Assembly: GCA_946800325.1 (NCBI GenBank) | Contig: OX326959.1 | Span: 11,748,862 to 11,812,861, forward strand | Direction of reading: 5' to 3' | Origin: Luzula sylvatica | Taxonomy: Eukaryota > Streptophyta > Magnoliopsida > Poales > Juncaceae | Length of the DNA: 64,000 bases | Shown here: piece by piece, positions 1-10,793 of the stretch | Layout: every line of letters begins with the position of its first letter | Numbering within the stretch: position 1 is the stretch's first letter | Notes under the pieces: generated by a model | What the model saw: only the letters and a program-made list of their open reading frames with translations | Told to the model about the DNA's origin: nothing | Databases searched by the model: none | Translations under genes and position numbers: made by a program

Positions 1-2
1 GC

Positions 3-581
3 TAGGGGTGTAAACGGTTCGGATAGGGGTCATACAAGATTATTTGTATTTATTTTTTTCGAATATCGATCCGGATACGGAACAATCCGGATCCGGACAT
101 GGATCGAATATTAAACGAATACTGTTACGATTCGGATATTGTCGGATACGAATACGGATACAAATTTTTTTCGGATAATAAAATGGAAACTATTATATCA
201 TAACACAATATATTTGTAATTAATTATATACATAAATAATTTGCAATATGAAAAATCTAAATTATTATATGTAATTTTATATTATGGAAAATCCAAATTA
301 TTAAATCATTCATGAATCATTAATTTTCTATGTTTTTTTCCAACTAATATGAAATATGACACATAAAAAAATATATAATATCCAGATTCGGATCCGAATT
401 CGGATAACTGATTCCGAATACGAGTTCCGGATCCAAAAAATATCCAGATCCGGATAATATCCGGATCCGATACTAAAATCGGATATTGAATCCGAATAAT
501 CCGGATCCGATCCGATCGGGATAAATTCTTTTTGGATCCGAATATTTTTTGGGATACGATTCGGAATAATATCTACATCTA
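3..581. mobile_element. hAT-like non-autonomous element, left copy
   Basis: It begins TAGGGGTGTAAACGG, a terminus typical of small plant hAT-like elements, and its right end reads TAGATGTAGATATTATTC on the other strand, a diverged inverted repeat. The interior is dense in GGATCCGGAT/ATCCGGAT subterminal repeats around an AT-rich centre. A second copy lies at 58504-59046 in the same position relative to the NLR exons. The insertion therefore predates the segmental duplication. It cuts into the last NLR exon. Target duplication cannot be judged because the window starts 2 bases before it. Confidence 0.7.
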
Positions 582-802
582 TTGCATTCTCAGTCGCAGC
601 ACTATGACCCCCCATATTGAAGGGTTTATCTGATCCTATCTCGGCCATAACCTGTTTGAAAGCATACTGTACATTCTTCAAAGCTGCCAGTGATCTAGCA
701 CTAGTCGCTTGGTTTTGTTTGTGGAGTCTCTCTAATTCCTTTAATACTTCATCCCCTTTGGCCAACGTGCTAACCAGCAAGCTGGTGCCACCAGCTTTTT
801 GC
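582..802 (-). CDS. NLR gene, third exon (coiled-coil-like C-terminal extension), truncated by a transposon
   Basis: On the minus strand a strong acceptor (CTCTCAG) precedes an open frame starting at 802. It is in phase with the donor of the exon at 1290-1403. The frame encodes about 73 residues rich in charged heptad-like positions, including KELERLHKQNQ and SLAALKNVQYAFKQVM, and then runs into the hAT-like element, where it stays open to a stop at 328. The same exon recurs in the right-hand duplicate (61374-61555 plus 62145-62178). I do not recognise the domain. It could be an integrated domain, a C-terminal coiled coil of the NLR, or a neighbouring gene fragment. Exon structure is inferred from splice motifs and frame only. 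Confidence 0.5.
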
Positions 803-973
803 CTGAGAGCAAGTTATATGGGTACTCTTTGTTAGAAAAATGGGAAATCATATATTCGCATTAAGTAACTAAATTACTTTGATATATAAAAAAAAACTTG
901 CATAACTATATGAAACTCGGGTAAATATGATTCTAGTTGGTAAGTAGACCAGTTTGATTTCAAATAAAAAAAA

Positions 974-1277
974 GGGTTATATATTCAGCCCCTTCAAACT
1001 CAAAATAACACTCTTGATGAGGTGACAAAGAAGGGGTAAGTGAATAGATTAGTAATATTAATTGATTCAATTAGCGATTTAATTAATCGTTTAATTCAAT
1101 TGACAAATCAATAAACATGTATTAATATTAACATATTATAAATTATTTACGTGTCAGTTAAACGTGTCATTTAATATTTAATTGAATCAATTAAAGAACC
1201 TAATCAACTAATCTAATTATTTTTTTCATCTCATCAAGCATGTTGGGATGTGTTTGGGATGCCAACTATATTTTCCC
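974..1277. mobile_element. 304-bp TIR MITE (Mutator-type 9-bp target duplication)
   Basis: The ends GGGTTATATATTCAGCC and (reverse strand) GGGAAAATATAGTTGGC form the start of long inverted arms. The element is flanked on both sides by the 9 bases TAAAAAAAA (965-973 and 1278-1286). The centre is AT-rich with TTAATATTAACATATTATAA. A copy of identical length lies at 39718-40021, the duplicate of this one is at 62346-62638, and an older relative is at 26914-27190. It sits in an intron of the NLR, starting a few bases inside the donor site. Confidence 0.8.
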
Positions 1278-1289
1278 TAAAAAAAATAC

Positions 1290-1403
1290 CTTTCATACTG
1301 GAGCTTATCTGACAGACTAGGAGACTCAAACACATCTGGTGAACCATGTTTGCTGAAATCAAACTGAAGCTGCTCATTCAAATTGATCTCCTCACAGGCC
1401 ACA
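1290..1403 (-). CDS. NLR gene, second exon (38 codons)
   Basis: The main NLR frame ends in a donor at 1530/1529 (AAG|GTAATG) with phase 2. An ATAAG acceptor at 1404 opens a 114-nt frame in the matching phase, ending at a GAAAG|GTATTT donor. It encodes an acidic stretch beginning SVACEEINLNEQ and ending SDKLQYE, and joins in phase to the exon at 582-802. The right-hand copy (62651-62764) keeps length, splice sites and frame. This conservation of phase across three exons in two copies is the main argument that it is real. Without it, translation would stop six bases past the donor. Confidence 0.55.
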
Positions 1404-1525
1404 CTTATAAAAATTGAAAACAAAAAAAGATCATTCATCAGAAGTTGAAAAATAATTGAAACATGAAGATGAAAGTATAAGACAATTTAGAACTAAATTA
1501 ATATAAACTTTATCAGCAATCAGCA

Positions 1526-4000
1526 TTACCTTGGATCATCTTTTTCCTTCAAATGATTGACCTGCGGTTTCTTCCTCATTTCTAACTTAGGGCAACCGCT
1601 GATTTTTATCTCATGAACGCAAGTCGAGTCCGACAACCCTTCAACCGATGAAAGCTCCGGACATTGAGAAATTTTCAGCATTCTGAGTCCAGGTCGACTT
1701 TTAGGCAACATAATAGAGGTGGTTTTTGAAAGACCCTCAATTTTAAGGAATTCAAGGGATGGGAGATCAATAATCTCTGGTAACTGAGTGCATTTGTAAA
1801 TTGACAATTCCACTAGAGATTGGAAACAGGGAATATTCCTCAGAAACGGGCATCTATTTATAGATAGAGTATGGAGGCAAGGGAAATCTCCATCCTGTAT
1901 TTCAACCCATTCCTCCAATTCATACATCTCCCAAATATTTAGCGTCTCCAAAGATGTGAATCCATTAGATAAATTTATTTTTTGGATAGCATACAACTTC
2001 TGTATGCTGAGATATCTAAGCGAGGGAAGTTTACCAAGATAAGCTAAATTCTCCAAGTTATAACAATTATCGAGTATAACGGAAAACAAATTAGGAAATG
2101 GAGAATTTTCTATCCATGTAGGAAAGCTATTTCCCGGGTAATTCCTTACAATTAATTCCTTAAGGTTGTGACAAGGCCGAAGGTTTTGAATTACTTCTTG
2201 TGAAATCTCCACTTCTTCATCGCTTTCATTAAACATTATAATATCAGTCCAACGCAAAGATAAATTTTCCAAGTACAATTTACTTGTTAAATGAGACTCT
2301 TTTGAATTAAATCCGTTTCTAACATTCTCAAGTCCACAAATCTCAAGGCTTCCCTTCAGAGAATTTAAATTCTTCAATTCCACAATTTCACATTTTGACT
2401 GGCCATTACCGACATTAAAAACCGGTAAAGACCGGAGATTGGTCAATTTTCCGATCCCACATGGCATGACAGTGAACCCGGATTCTTTAGTCACATCAAG
2501 ATACCAGAGGTTAGATAATTCTTTTATGGTTGGCGGTAGTTCTTCAAGATATTGACAGTGTTTGGCTTTTAGAGTTTGGAGGCGGACCGAGTTAGATATT
2601 TCAGAAGGGATGCACTTAATTTTGGTACCATCTAGACACAAATAGCGCAAATCTTTTAGTAACCCAATAGTGTTAGGCAATTCTTGTATATCAGTATTAC
2701 TCAAATCCAATGTTCTTAAGCTACCAAATTTAACAAATAGATCTTCCAAATCGACTAGATTCACGACAGGGGAGGTAATACTCTCATGTTGCAATGCTTT
2801 TCGGCTCACAACCATAAAGGTTTGCAAATTTTGGGTGTCCAATGTTAAATCCTTCAAAGAAACAACTTGATGATCCTCATGAGACGCGATGGACAAATGA
2901 CAAGCATTTTCAGGCGCTTTTTGCACATAACTCTCTGACCTAAAGCACTCGTTTATAGAGACATATTGTGCCAAATCATGAATAAGCCCGGGCATTATGA
3001 ACTCTTCGTTCGTTTCATGAAAGGGTGGATGTTGAAAGAATGACCGAGATAACAACTCATTAAAATATTCCAAACCAATCACCTCAAGCTCTATTCCTTT
3101 TTGCGGGACGATGAAACCTTGTGATAACCACACGAGAACTAATTGACTTTTCGAGAAAAGATAGTTCTTCGGAAATAAAGAACAATACTTGAAACATTGC
3201 TTCAAATGTAATGGCAAAAGTTCGTAACAAATCCTTAACCCCGGTAATATACCACCTGGATTTTCATTCATTGCCCATAAACCATTTCCCAGCACATCTC
3301 TCCACCATTCTTCTGTTAAATGAAACCTTAGAAGGCCACTAATCATTTTTACACAAAGTGTAAGATTTTTGCATTTATCAATAAGATCTTTCCCAATATT
3401 TAACAAGTCGGGACCCAAACCACCATGAGCATCGTCACCGGAAACACATCGTAGAAAAATCGTCCAACACCAATAGTCAGATAAATGATTCATGTAATAA
3501 ATATAATATTGCATCGGTCCCGTAATACTAGCAACAATTTGCCTTGTAATGCTTACCAAAACTCTGCTCCCTTTTGCAGAAATATTAAGGATCATTGATA
3601 AAACATCCCAACAAGTTTGGTCCTCGGTATCAAAATCATCCAATACAAGAAAGAAATTCTTTTCCATTAACTCCTCTTTCACCAATTCCTCAAGCATTTC
3701 TAAATCATTGATATCACAAGAAGCACAAGTGACCGATTCTATGATCAATCTCATCAGGCACTTCTGATCAAACCATTTTGGCATACATATGGATAATCTC
3801 CTATCGAATGTACCACATACTCTTTGGTCTTTGTAAATAGTATGGAGCATGGTTGTCTTGCCGGTGCCATTATCAGCGACAAGACAAACCAAAGTGCCAT
3901 TATGGCTGTTGAGAATATCTGCAAGTAGAAGTTCCAATATTCTTCTTTTATCTTGCTCTCGACCATAGATAATTGAACCTCCAACCCGGATGGATTCCAT
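1526..4000 (-). CDS. CC-type NBS-LRR (NLR) immune receptor, main exon
   Basis: 824 codons, cytoplasmic immune-receptor family. NB-ARC motifs in order: Walker A ADNGTGKTT (residues 42-50), kinase-2 LVLDD (118-122), RNBS-B GSRVLVSITR (144-153), a degenerate GLPL site reading NLTLC (about 212-216), RNBS-D CFKYCSLFP (269-277) and an IHD variant of MHD (340-342). LRRs fill about 440-800. In this family NB-ARC binds ADP/ATP as a switch and the LRR senses effectors or guards. An in-frame VDE precedes the ATG and follows a CTATCTAG acceptor (exon start 4009), so the ATG may be internal. No coiled-coil exon is visible up to 5.8 kb. The frame probably splices on at 1530 to 1290-1403. The GLPL and first-Gly changes suggest altered or lost switching. 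N-terminal truncation is equally possible. Confidence 0.9.
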   Translation of the reverse strand: MESIRVGGSIIYGREQDKRRILELLLADILNSHNGTLVCLVADNGTGKTTMLHTIYKDQRVCGTFDRRLSICMPKWFDQKCLMRLIIESVTCASCDINDLEMLEELVKEELMEKNFFLVLDDFDTEDQTCWDVLSMILNISAKGSRVLVSITRQIVASITGPMQYYIYYMNHLSDYWCWTIFLRCVSGDDAHGGLGPDLLNIGKDLIDKCKNLTLCVKMISGLLRFHLTEEWWRDVLGNGLWAMNENPGGILPGLRICYELLPLHLKQCFKYCSLFPKNYLFSKSQLVLVWLSQGFIVPQKGIELEVIGLEYFNELLSRSFFQHPPFHETNEEFIMPGLIHDLAQYVSINECFRSESYVQKAPENACHLSIASHEDHQVVSLKDLTLDTQNLQTFMVVSRKALQHESITSPVVNLVDLEDLFVKFGSLRTLDLSNTDIQELPNTIGLLKDLRYLCLDGTKIKCIPSEISNSVRLQTLKAKHCQYLEELPPTIKELSNLWYLDVTKESGFTVMPCGIGKLTNLRSLPVFNVGNGQSKCEIVELKNLNSLKGSLEICGLENVRNGFNSKESHLTSKLYLENLSLRWTDIIMFNESDEEVEISQEVIQNLRPCHNLKELIVRNYPGNSFPTWIENSPFPNLFSVILDNCYNLENLAYLGKLPSLRYLSIQKLYAIQKINLSNGFTSLETLNIWEMYELEEWVEIQDGDFPCLHTLSINRCPFLRNIPCFQSLVELSIYKCTQLPEIIDLPSLEFLKIEGLSKTTSIMLPKSRPGLRMLKISQCPELSSVEGLSDSTCVHEIKISGCPKLEMRKKPQVNHLKEKDDPR

Positions 4001-4029
4001 TTCATCAACCTAGATAGACATGGATGCAT

Positions 4030-5713
4030 TATATTTATGATACTCTTTGTTAATAACCAGAAGAGTGCATGCGATATACTTTTCTAATTGAGTGATGATA
4101 CTCATGTCCTTACAATCCACCTATATGATTGATGTGTTGGAATGTGCATTAAATATTAATAGTGAACCATCAATTTTTTTTGTTTTGATCATTCTATAGA
4201 TAAGAGGAAATTAAATGTCCATTATTTCACACATCATTAATACATTTAATGTTTTTATTAGATTTATTCACCATAATACATAATTAAATCTAAATTTATA
4301 AATTTGAAACATAAGTTATTGGGCTCGATTAATTGACCTGTTAAAATGTGTTAAATTGGTGTATATGCTCCGTTTACATTGTTTAACACGTGTTAAATCC
4401 ATAATTTCACACTTATTTAATATTTTCAATAACATCGTTTACCACCATTGATATTCAATTAACTCTAAATTTGTAAATTTGAAAAATAAATCTTTTGGAG
4501 TTGAATTAATTCATCGTTTAACACATGCTAATCAGATGCACACATAATTTAAAAAAAAAGGAACAATTAATTTGTATGTGGTAATACTTTTTGCATGCTA
4601 AGTTTACCACATGGTAAAAACTAATGTATACAACAGCATCAGTTTACTAATGAATTGTTTGTCATGCATTAAATTCGGTTAATTAAATTTCCGTCAACAC
4701 ATCAAATATTGTGAGGGAATGTAAAAGGAATATATATTTTTTCTTTCTAATTCACGATATCACTACAATAATCTAGTATCTATTGAGTGATGATCTGAAG
4801 TTTCTTTGCAATTTTCTTATTGTATTGATGAGGTTGATTTGGATCATTTAATACTAACTGTATGTTGTAAATGAGTAAATAGGCCCGGTTTAACACATAT
4901 GTACGTGTTAAATGAGTATATGTGAAATGAATATCTGATAATTGAATAAATGAATTCGATTTAACATTTTTTATTTATTTCACATATGTCATGGCCTTAT
5001 TTTATTGGTTTACCACTAATTATCTACACATTAATTAATGTGGGGTTAATGTGTGTGTGTGTGTGTGTGGGGGGGGGGGGGGGGATTTAGAGGGGACGGG
5101 TATATTTTTCGTATTATTTGACCGATATTTGTCCAACTTTTGTCCGACATTTTTCTGACTTTAGACTGTTTTGGCCCGTATTTTGTCAACCTTACTGATT
5201 ACTCAACTTTTACAATAACTATAATAATGATTTCGAGATAAGGAGGGTTGTGAATGATAAATTTGATCAAGAGAAGAAACAACCATGACACTAATAAAGT
5301 TGATCATAAGTTTATTTTAATTTTAATTTGGATGTTTATTTAGTTTATGTGTTCGTTTTGTTTTATTTTATTTTTTATATTTATGTGAAGTTAAATATGT
5401 TTTGTTATTATTTTTGGACTCAGAATTATGGTATTTATGTTTTGCATGAATTTTGAATTATTTTAATTTGAATTTGAGATGTGATTTCTTCTTAATTGAA
5501 AAATTATAGTAGTATACATGAAAAAAATTATGATTTGGATAAATCACATTTTCGACTAGTTTCGGACTAGATTTTGATCAGTTTCCGATTAATCATCAAG
5601 TCTCTAATCGATGTCTAATCCTATCCGTTCCAACTTCCGACAATTGCAACATTGCTTGTAACTGATGGATTATATGAAGAAGAAATGGATGTTAAAAATA
5701 TATTAGCAGTAAG

Positions 5714-5715
<2 letters not shown>
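4030..5715. other. AT-rich region upstream of the NLR, no gene seen
   Basis: No open frame resembling an Rx-type coiled-coil domain was found on the minus strand. The sequence is dominated by TTTAACA/TGTTAAA motifs and short AT runs. It may hold the NLR promoter or an intron leading to a missing first exon. Confidence 0.6.
5051..5084. repeat. (TG)n followed by a 16-base G run
   Basis: About nine GT units pass directly into an uninterrupted G tract. The G tract is the longest in the window and sits in otherwise AT-rich DNA. Confidence 0.9.

Positions 5716-5753
<38 letters not shown>
5716..5753. repeat. (TTA)n microsatellite
   Basis: About twelve perfect TTA units, followed by ACAGTAAGTTAG. 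The flank AGTAAGTT also precedes the array. Confidence 0.9.
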
Positions 5754-6550
5754 AGTAAGTTAGTAACTTGGGTCATTTGTATATTCTAGATTTTTCAAAA
5801 ATTGTCGTATCGCCGTATCCGTATCCGTGCAACATAACATATCAATTGGGACATGCAGGGCCGGCCCTAGCTCAAAGCCAACAAAGTCATGGCTTTGGGC
5901 CCCAAAAAATGAAGGGCCCTGTAGTATATAATACATCTTTTATGGATATACATGTAATTTTTTATTTCAGGTAAAGTGTAAATGATCATTTGGCTCCTCC
6001 CCATTTGGAAACATATCTCACCGCACATCACGCCTCATGCTACTATCAACGTCTCATGCTTGTGAAAGAACCAAGGTAATCAATATTTAGGCATGGAAAT
6101 ATTTGCAAGGAGTATTGAAGTTTCTGGAAACATGGAAAGAAGAGGAAATACCAAGCAATTTTGGAAATTGTCTATTTGTTGGAACCCTAACTTTTGGTGT
6201 AAATTTCAATTTGCAAGCTGCAAGCATAGGAGAAACGGAGAAAGAGAAAAGTGAATCTATTTCAATCTATTGGTTTCTAATTTCTGCCTAGACCTTTATC
6301 TTCTCCTCAAAGTTTAATTATTTTCTGTTAATTTTATTTAGTTGTCAATTTTATTGGTATTTGTTAACTAACTGACATCGAAAAATTGTTTTATTTTTCA
6401 AATTGTTTTTTCTATGATAAAATTAACTAATTGCAATTGATATTTGTCTATTTGTGTTGTAGTTACGAAGATTAAACGAACCGATTTGTCCGGTCATGAA
6501 ACAAGAAAAAAAACAAAGAATAGAGAAACTAATTCAATCTCAGAAAGGAG

Positions 6551-6567
6551 CACTTTGTAAGTTTATT
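6551..6567. repeat. LINE target-site duplication, left copy
   Basis: CACTTTGTAAGTTTATT, identical to 12987-13003. It marks the 3' (poly-A) end of the minus-strand LINE. Confidence 0.9.
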
Positions 6568-6736
6568 TTTTTGAGTGAGCAACGAGAATACGTTGCTCGG
6601 GATTTTTATTAACATAAAGGAATATATTACAGAGTTACATTTGGAGACCTGTTAGGACTTGACTAACTCAAGCTTGAGGCGAACTATTACTAAAGTTAGT
6701 ATGCCTAATTTGTAAAGTCTGCCCTGTGAAATAAGC

Positions 6737-9700
6737 CTAATCTATAAGCTTCCAGCTCCACGCATCCGAGATAACTCTATGGAATGTAAGCGAGCTGGAT
6801 AGTTTTTTGTTTGCGAAGAGAGCCTCGTTTCTTCTTTTCCAGATGTTCCAGAGACCTGCCATGAAGTATTTGTCCCAATGCTTCCTATGTATGGGCGGAC
6901 ATCTTTCCTTGTTGGAAATCCACATCGAAATCAGTGACGTATCGTATGATATATTGAACCCTAAAGTGGACGAGAGTTTGGCCCAAACTTGTCTGGCAAA
7001 TTGGCAATCAATGAATAGGTGTTTAGAGTCCTCTAGGGTGGCGCTTGAGCAGTTGTGGCACGAACCCAGATGTGGCCAACCTCTCTTGGCAAGATTGTCA
7101 GCTGTCAATATTTTTTGATTGAAGGCCACCCATGCAAAAAATTTAACCTTGTTTGGGATTCTGACTTTCCATAATTTTGCATTCCATTGGATAATGATGC
7201 CGGGATTCCGCCATACCTTGTAGGCCGAGGACGAGGAGAAGATACCATTAGATGACCATTTCCATCTAAGTTCATCATTTTCTATGTGGGTGGAGATCCG
7301 ATAGAAGGGTAGTAGTTTTATGAGGTCCTTGATAAAATAGGAGGAGTAGTTGTTAGAGATGGCACTGAGATCCTTGGGTTCCTTTTTGTTATAAATACTG
7401 TTGATCGTTTTGGCCCATAGACCATCCGGTTCGGCTTGCAGTTTCCACAGCCATTTTAGCAACAGGGAGTTGTTATGAGTCTGGGTGTGGGTAATCCCCA
7501 ATCCTCCATGAATTTTGGGGAGAGTTACTTTGTTCCAGTTGATAAGACAGTGGCCTCCCGAGCATGTTTCCTTTCCTTTCCATAGGAATCCTCTACAGGT
7601 TTTGTCGATTTGATGGACTACCCGTTTAGGCAAGGTCATTGCTTGCATGTAGTGTAACGGAAGGGCATTCATGACAGATTTGACCAGGGTTAAACGTCCT
7701 CCCAATGATAGGAGTTTTCATTTCCAAAGCGATAATTTGTTTTGAATTTTATTAAGGAGTGGTTGAAAAGTGATGCGGTTAGGTTTCCGTATCGATAGTG
7801 GAAGGCCCAGATATTGTATCGGTAGACTTTTCTTTTGACATCCCAGTATTTCCGCTATCATTTGGTGGTGCCTTTCCGGGACCGAAATGGGCACAAAGCT
7901 AGATTTGGCCCAGTTTATATGAAGACCAGAAATCTCCGAGAAAAGGTTGAGGGCCAGCGTTAAAATTTTTAGGTTTCTCGGTGAGGCTTCCATGAAGATA
8001 AGAGTATCATCTGCGTATTGCAGTGCCGTTGGTGCCCTAGTAAAGGAGGTGTCCAGTAGGAGATTTAGATTAGTGATAATTGATTGGATGGAGTCTACCA
8101 CCAGGTTGAAGATCATGGGAGATAGGGGATCCCCTTGTCGAAGTCCTTTCATATGGACGAACGACTTGCTTTGGATGCCGTTGATTTTGATGGTTGATGA
8201 GGATGATTTCAGCATTGCCATGATCCACGTGATCCATCTATTTGGGAAACCTCGGACAATTAGTATTTGTTGTAAGAAGTCCCAAGAAATGTTATCGAAT
8301 GCCTTGGTGAAGTCTAGTTTTAGCATGATCGCCGGTATTTTCCTTTTATGGAAGTTCGAGAGAATTTCTCTGGCTACAAGGAACGTCTCAATGATGGACC
8401 TTTTTTGGATGAAAGCTGATTGTTTATTATCAATGAGAACTGGGAGAAGAGGTTGTAATCTCAAAGCCATTGTTTTGGAGATTATCTTAGCCATGGAAGT
8501 GATAATGCTAATTGGTCTAAATTCATTTAGCTTATGGGCTCCTTCGCATTTTGGGATTAGAGTTATTTGCGCGTTGTTTATGGGGCCCATGCTTAGCGTG
8601 TGGTTGTGAAAGTGTGACAATATGAGCATTATATCGGGTTTCAACGTTTCCCAATTTTTCTGAAAAAATTCTATTGGGAGACCATCCGGTCCAGATGTTT
8701 TTCCTTTGGAGATACTGAAGATCGTTGTCTTGATTTCTTCCTCTGTGAACTCTTCAATAAGGTTGTTGAGGCCGATCGTCCTGTGGGGATATAGATCGGT
8801 CATATTATAGATGACATTTTGGGTGTGAGCCGTTCCTAGGATCGTTTTATAGTAATTTGTGAAGAGAGTTAAGATTTGTTCCGACGCTAAGATATCTTTG
8901 TTTTGGTGCGTGATTTTGGTTATGTGGTTTCCTCTAATCCTTGCCGAGGCAATGGCATGAAAATAAGAGGTGTTTTGGTCTCCCAGCTTTAACCAAGTGC
9001 AAGCCGAACGTTGCTTCCATTTCTCTTCGAGGATGTTGGCTAACTTGAAGATTTCTTCTTTCAACGAAATTCGAAGTGTTATTTCGTCGTTAGAGAGTGA
9101 TCTTGTTTCCTCTGCCAGATCTAGTTGGGTAATTAAAAATTTGCACACTTCCATCTTTGGGTTGATTGATGCGAATTTTTCTTTTGCCCAAATTCTAAGT
9201 TCCTTTTTGACATTAAAAACCTTGGAATTAAAGGATTTGGCTACACATAATCCTTTGTAAGTGGAGGACCAGTATTTGGTGATAATATTGGTCGCCTCAT
9301 CATGATGTAGCCAGAAGGTTTCTAGTTTGTTGTTGATTATTTTGGATTTGTTTTGTTTCCTTATAGAGAGCATAACAGGGGTATGGTCTGAAGTGGTACT
9401 TGGTAAATGTGAGAGAGTGGAAAAAATATTTAGAGGCATGAAATGATGTGAAAGGAAGGCCCTGTCAATTCTTGAAAGTGTAGGGTTCATTCTTTTATTT
9501 GACCAAGTGAAGTTCCTGCCGTTTAGATTTGATTCCTCTAATAGATTGGAGTTAATGAAATCATTGAAGAGTGTTATTAGAGCCATGTTGTAGGTTTTAG
9601 CGTTAGAGTCATTTGGAGATCTAAGCATGTTGAAGTCACCAATTATAATCCATGGGATTGAGATTGGATTTGCTTGACCTAATTCCTCTAGGAAAAGGTG

Positions 9701-10063
9701 TTTGAGAACAAGTGAGATTGGGCCGTATACGTTCGTTAGGACAAATTGAAAACCTTCCTTTGTGGTGAGAGTGATCGAGATGGAGAAGTCCCGGATTTGA
9801 ATATTGGATGCCGTGAAATTGTCGGACCATGCCGTTAGTAGACCACCTTTTGATCCATTGGCATTTTTTGCTACGAAATGCTTATAGTTTTGGGGGCAAA
9901 TTTTTTTGAAATCAAAAAAAGAAGTATTACTCCATTTAGTTTCTTGGATACATACTAGGTTTCCATGAGAGGATCTAATATTTTCCTTAACTACGTTGCA
10001 CTTTTGCGTATTTCCTAATCCTCGAACATTCCAAGAGATAATTTTAAGTTCGTTACAAAACAT
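6737..10063 (-). pseudogene. LINE ORF2: endonuclease / reverse transcriptase, one in-frame stop
   Basis: 1,109 codons if read through. The N-terminus is an AP-type endonuclease: SWNVRGLG, CIQETKW, GDFN and SDHTPV in order. The reverse transcriptase follows: FRPISI, KLDFTKAFDNISW, GLRQGDPLSP and the catalytic YADD. After the stop comes GGRLTLVKSV and then a zf-RVT domain with SCHNCSSA and HLFIDC. The frame is interrupted only by a TGA at 7718-7720, between LWK and KLLSLGG, with the same frame on both sides. The family usually has an Arg or Gly there, so a CGA or GGA to TGA change is likely. The protein nicks target DNA and primes reverse transcription on it. No RNase H domain was seen, as in many plant L1s. 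Confidence 0.92.
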
Positions 10064-10133
10064 TTAAAAACTAAAATAAACGTCCAAAAAAGATAGCGGG
10101 GAGAAAAAGCCATGTCAGGAAGAAACATGGTTC

Positions 10134-10793
10134 CTAAAGAACACCATCCTCGAGCCCTTCACCGTAGTCGATGAGTTGCTCATCCTCCTCTCCTTGATTC
10201 AGCTCCAAATCTACAATGATTTGGTTGTGTTTATTAGTCTCAATTTTATTGCTAGAACCAGGGGGATCCACTATAGTTGTTTTTAGTAAACTTTTTTTAT
10301 TGTGCAAGTCCTGTTGAATCATTGCTAGGGTTGGATTGTTGTTTATGTTATTAATTATTATAGATGGGTCCTGCACTTTGCTTATTCCTAAGCAAGTAAT
10401 CACCTTTTTAATATCATCAAAAGATAGACTGGAACGATTAATTTTTTCCTCGTCCAATGCATTAATTAGACCCATGGATTTAATAGCTTTTTTAGTTTTA
10501 GCAGATGTGTTGGGCAGAGATTCTGTGGTATTATTTATTGAATTTGTTTTTTTATTGTTTTTAATTATTATGTGAGATTTTTTAGTTCCTTTTACTGCCT
10601 TTCCCATTTGACTGGTAGTCTTAATTGGGGTTGGTTTAATTATGATTGGGCTTATTCTTTTTACATGGTGTGGTTTAAACAAACCTCGGCCCATTTTTTT
10701 ATCCTTTTTTTTATGCATAGTTGGATTTTTTGTTGTTTTTAAGGGAGATAGTTGTGTGAATGGGCTTCCTGGATTTTGGTCCGCTTGACCCAA
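10134..10793 (-). pseudogene. LINE ORF1 C-terminal part, shifted frame
   Basis: About 219 codons in a frame shifted from ORF1. The frame overlaps the ORF1 tail and ends 70 bases before ORF2. It has no usual ATG at its left limit; an upstream TAG closes the frame near 10813. It is Lys/Asn/Ile-rich and ends in an acidic EEDEQLIDYGEGLEDG tail. The simplest reading is that ORF1 originally continued into it and lost one A in the A-run near 10796-10800. A separate small ORF is the alternative. Confidence 0.55.

Noticed and set aside
7947..8609. 220-codon plus-strand frame
   Set aside because: Antisense shadow of the LINE reverse transcriptase.
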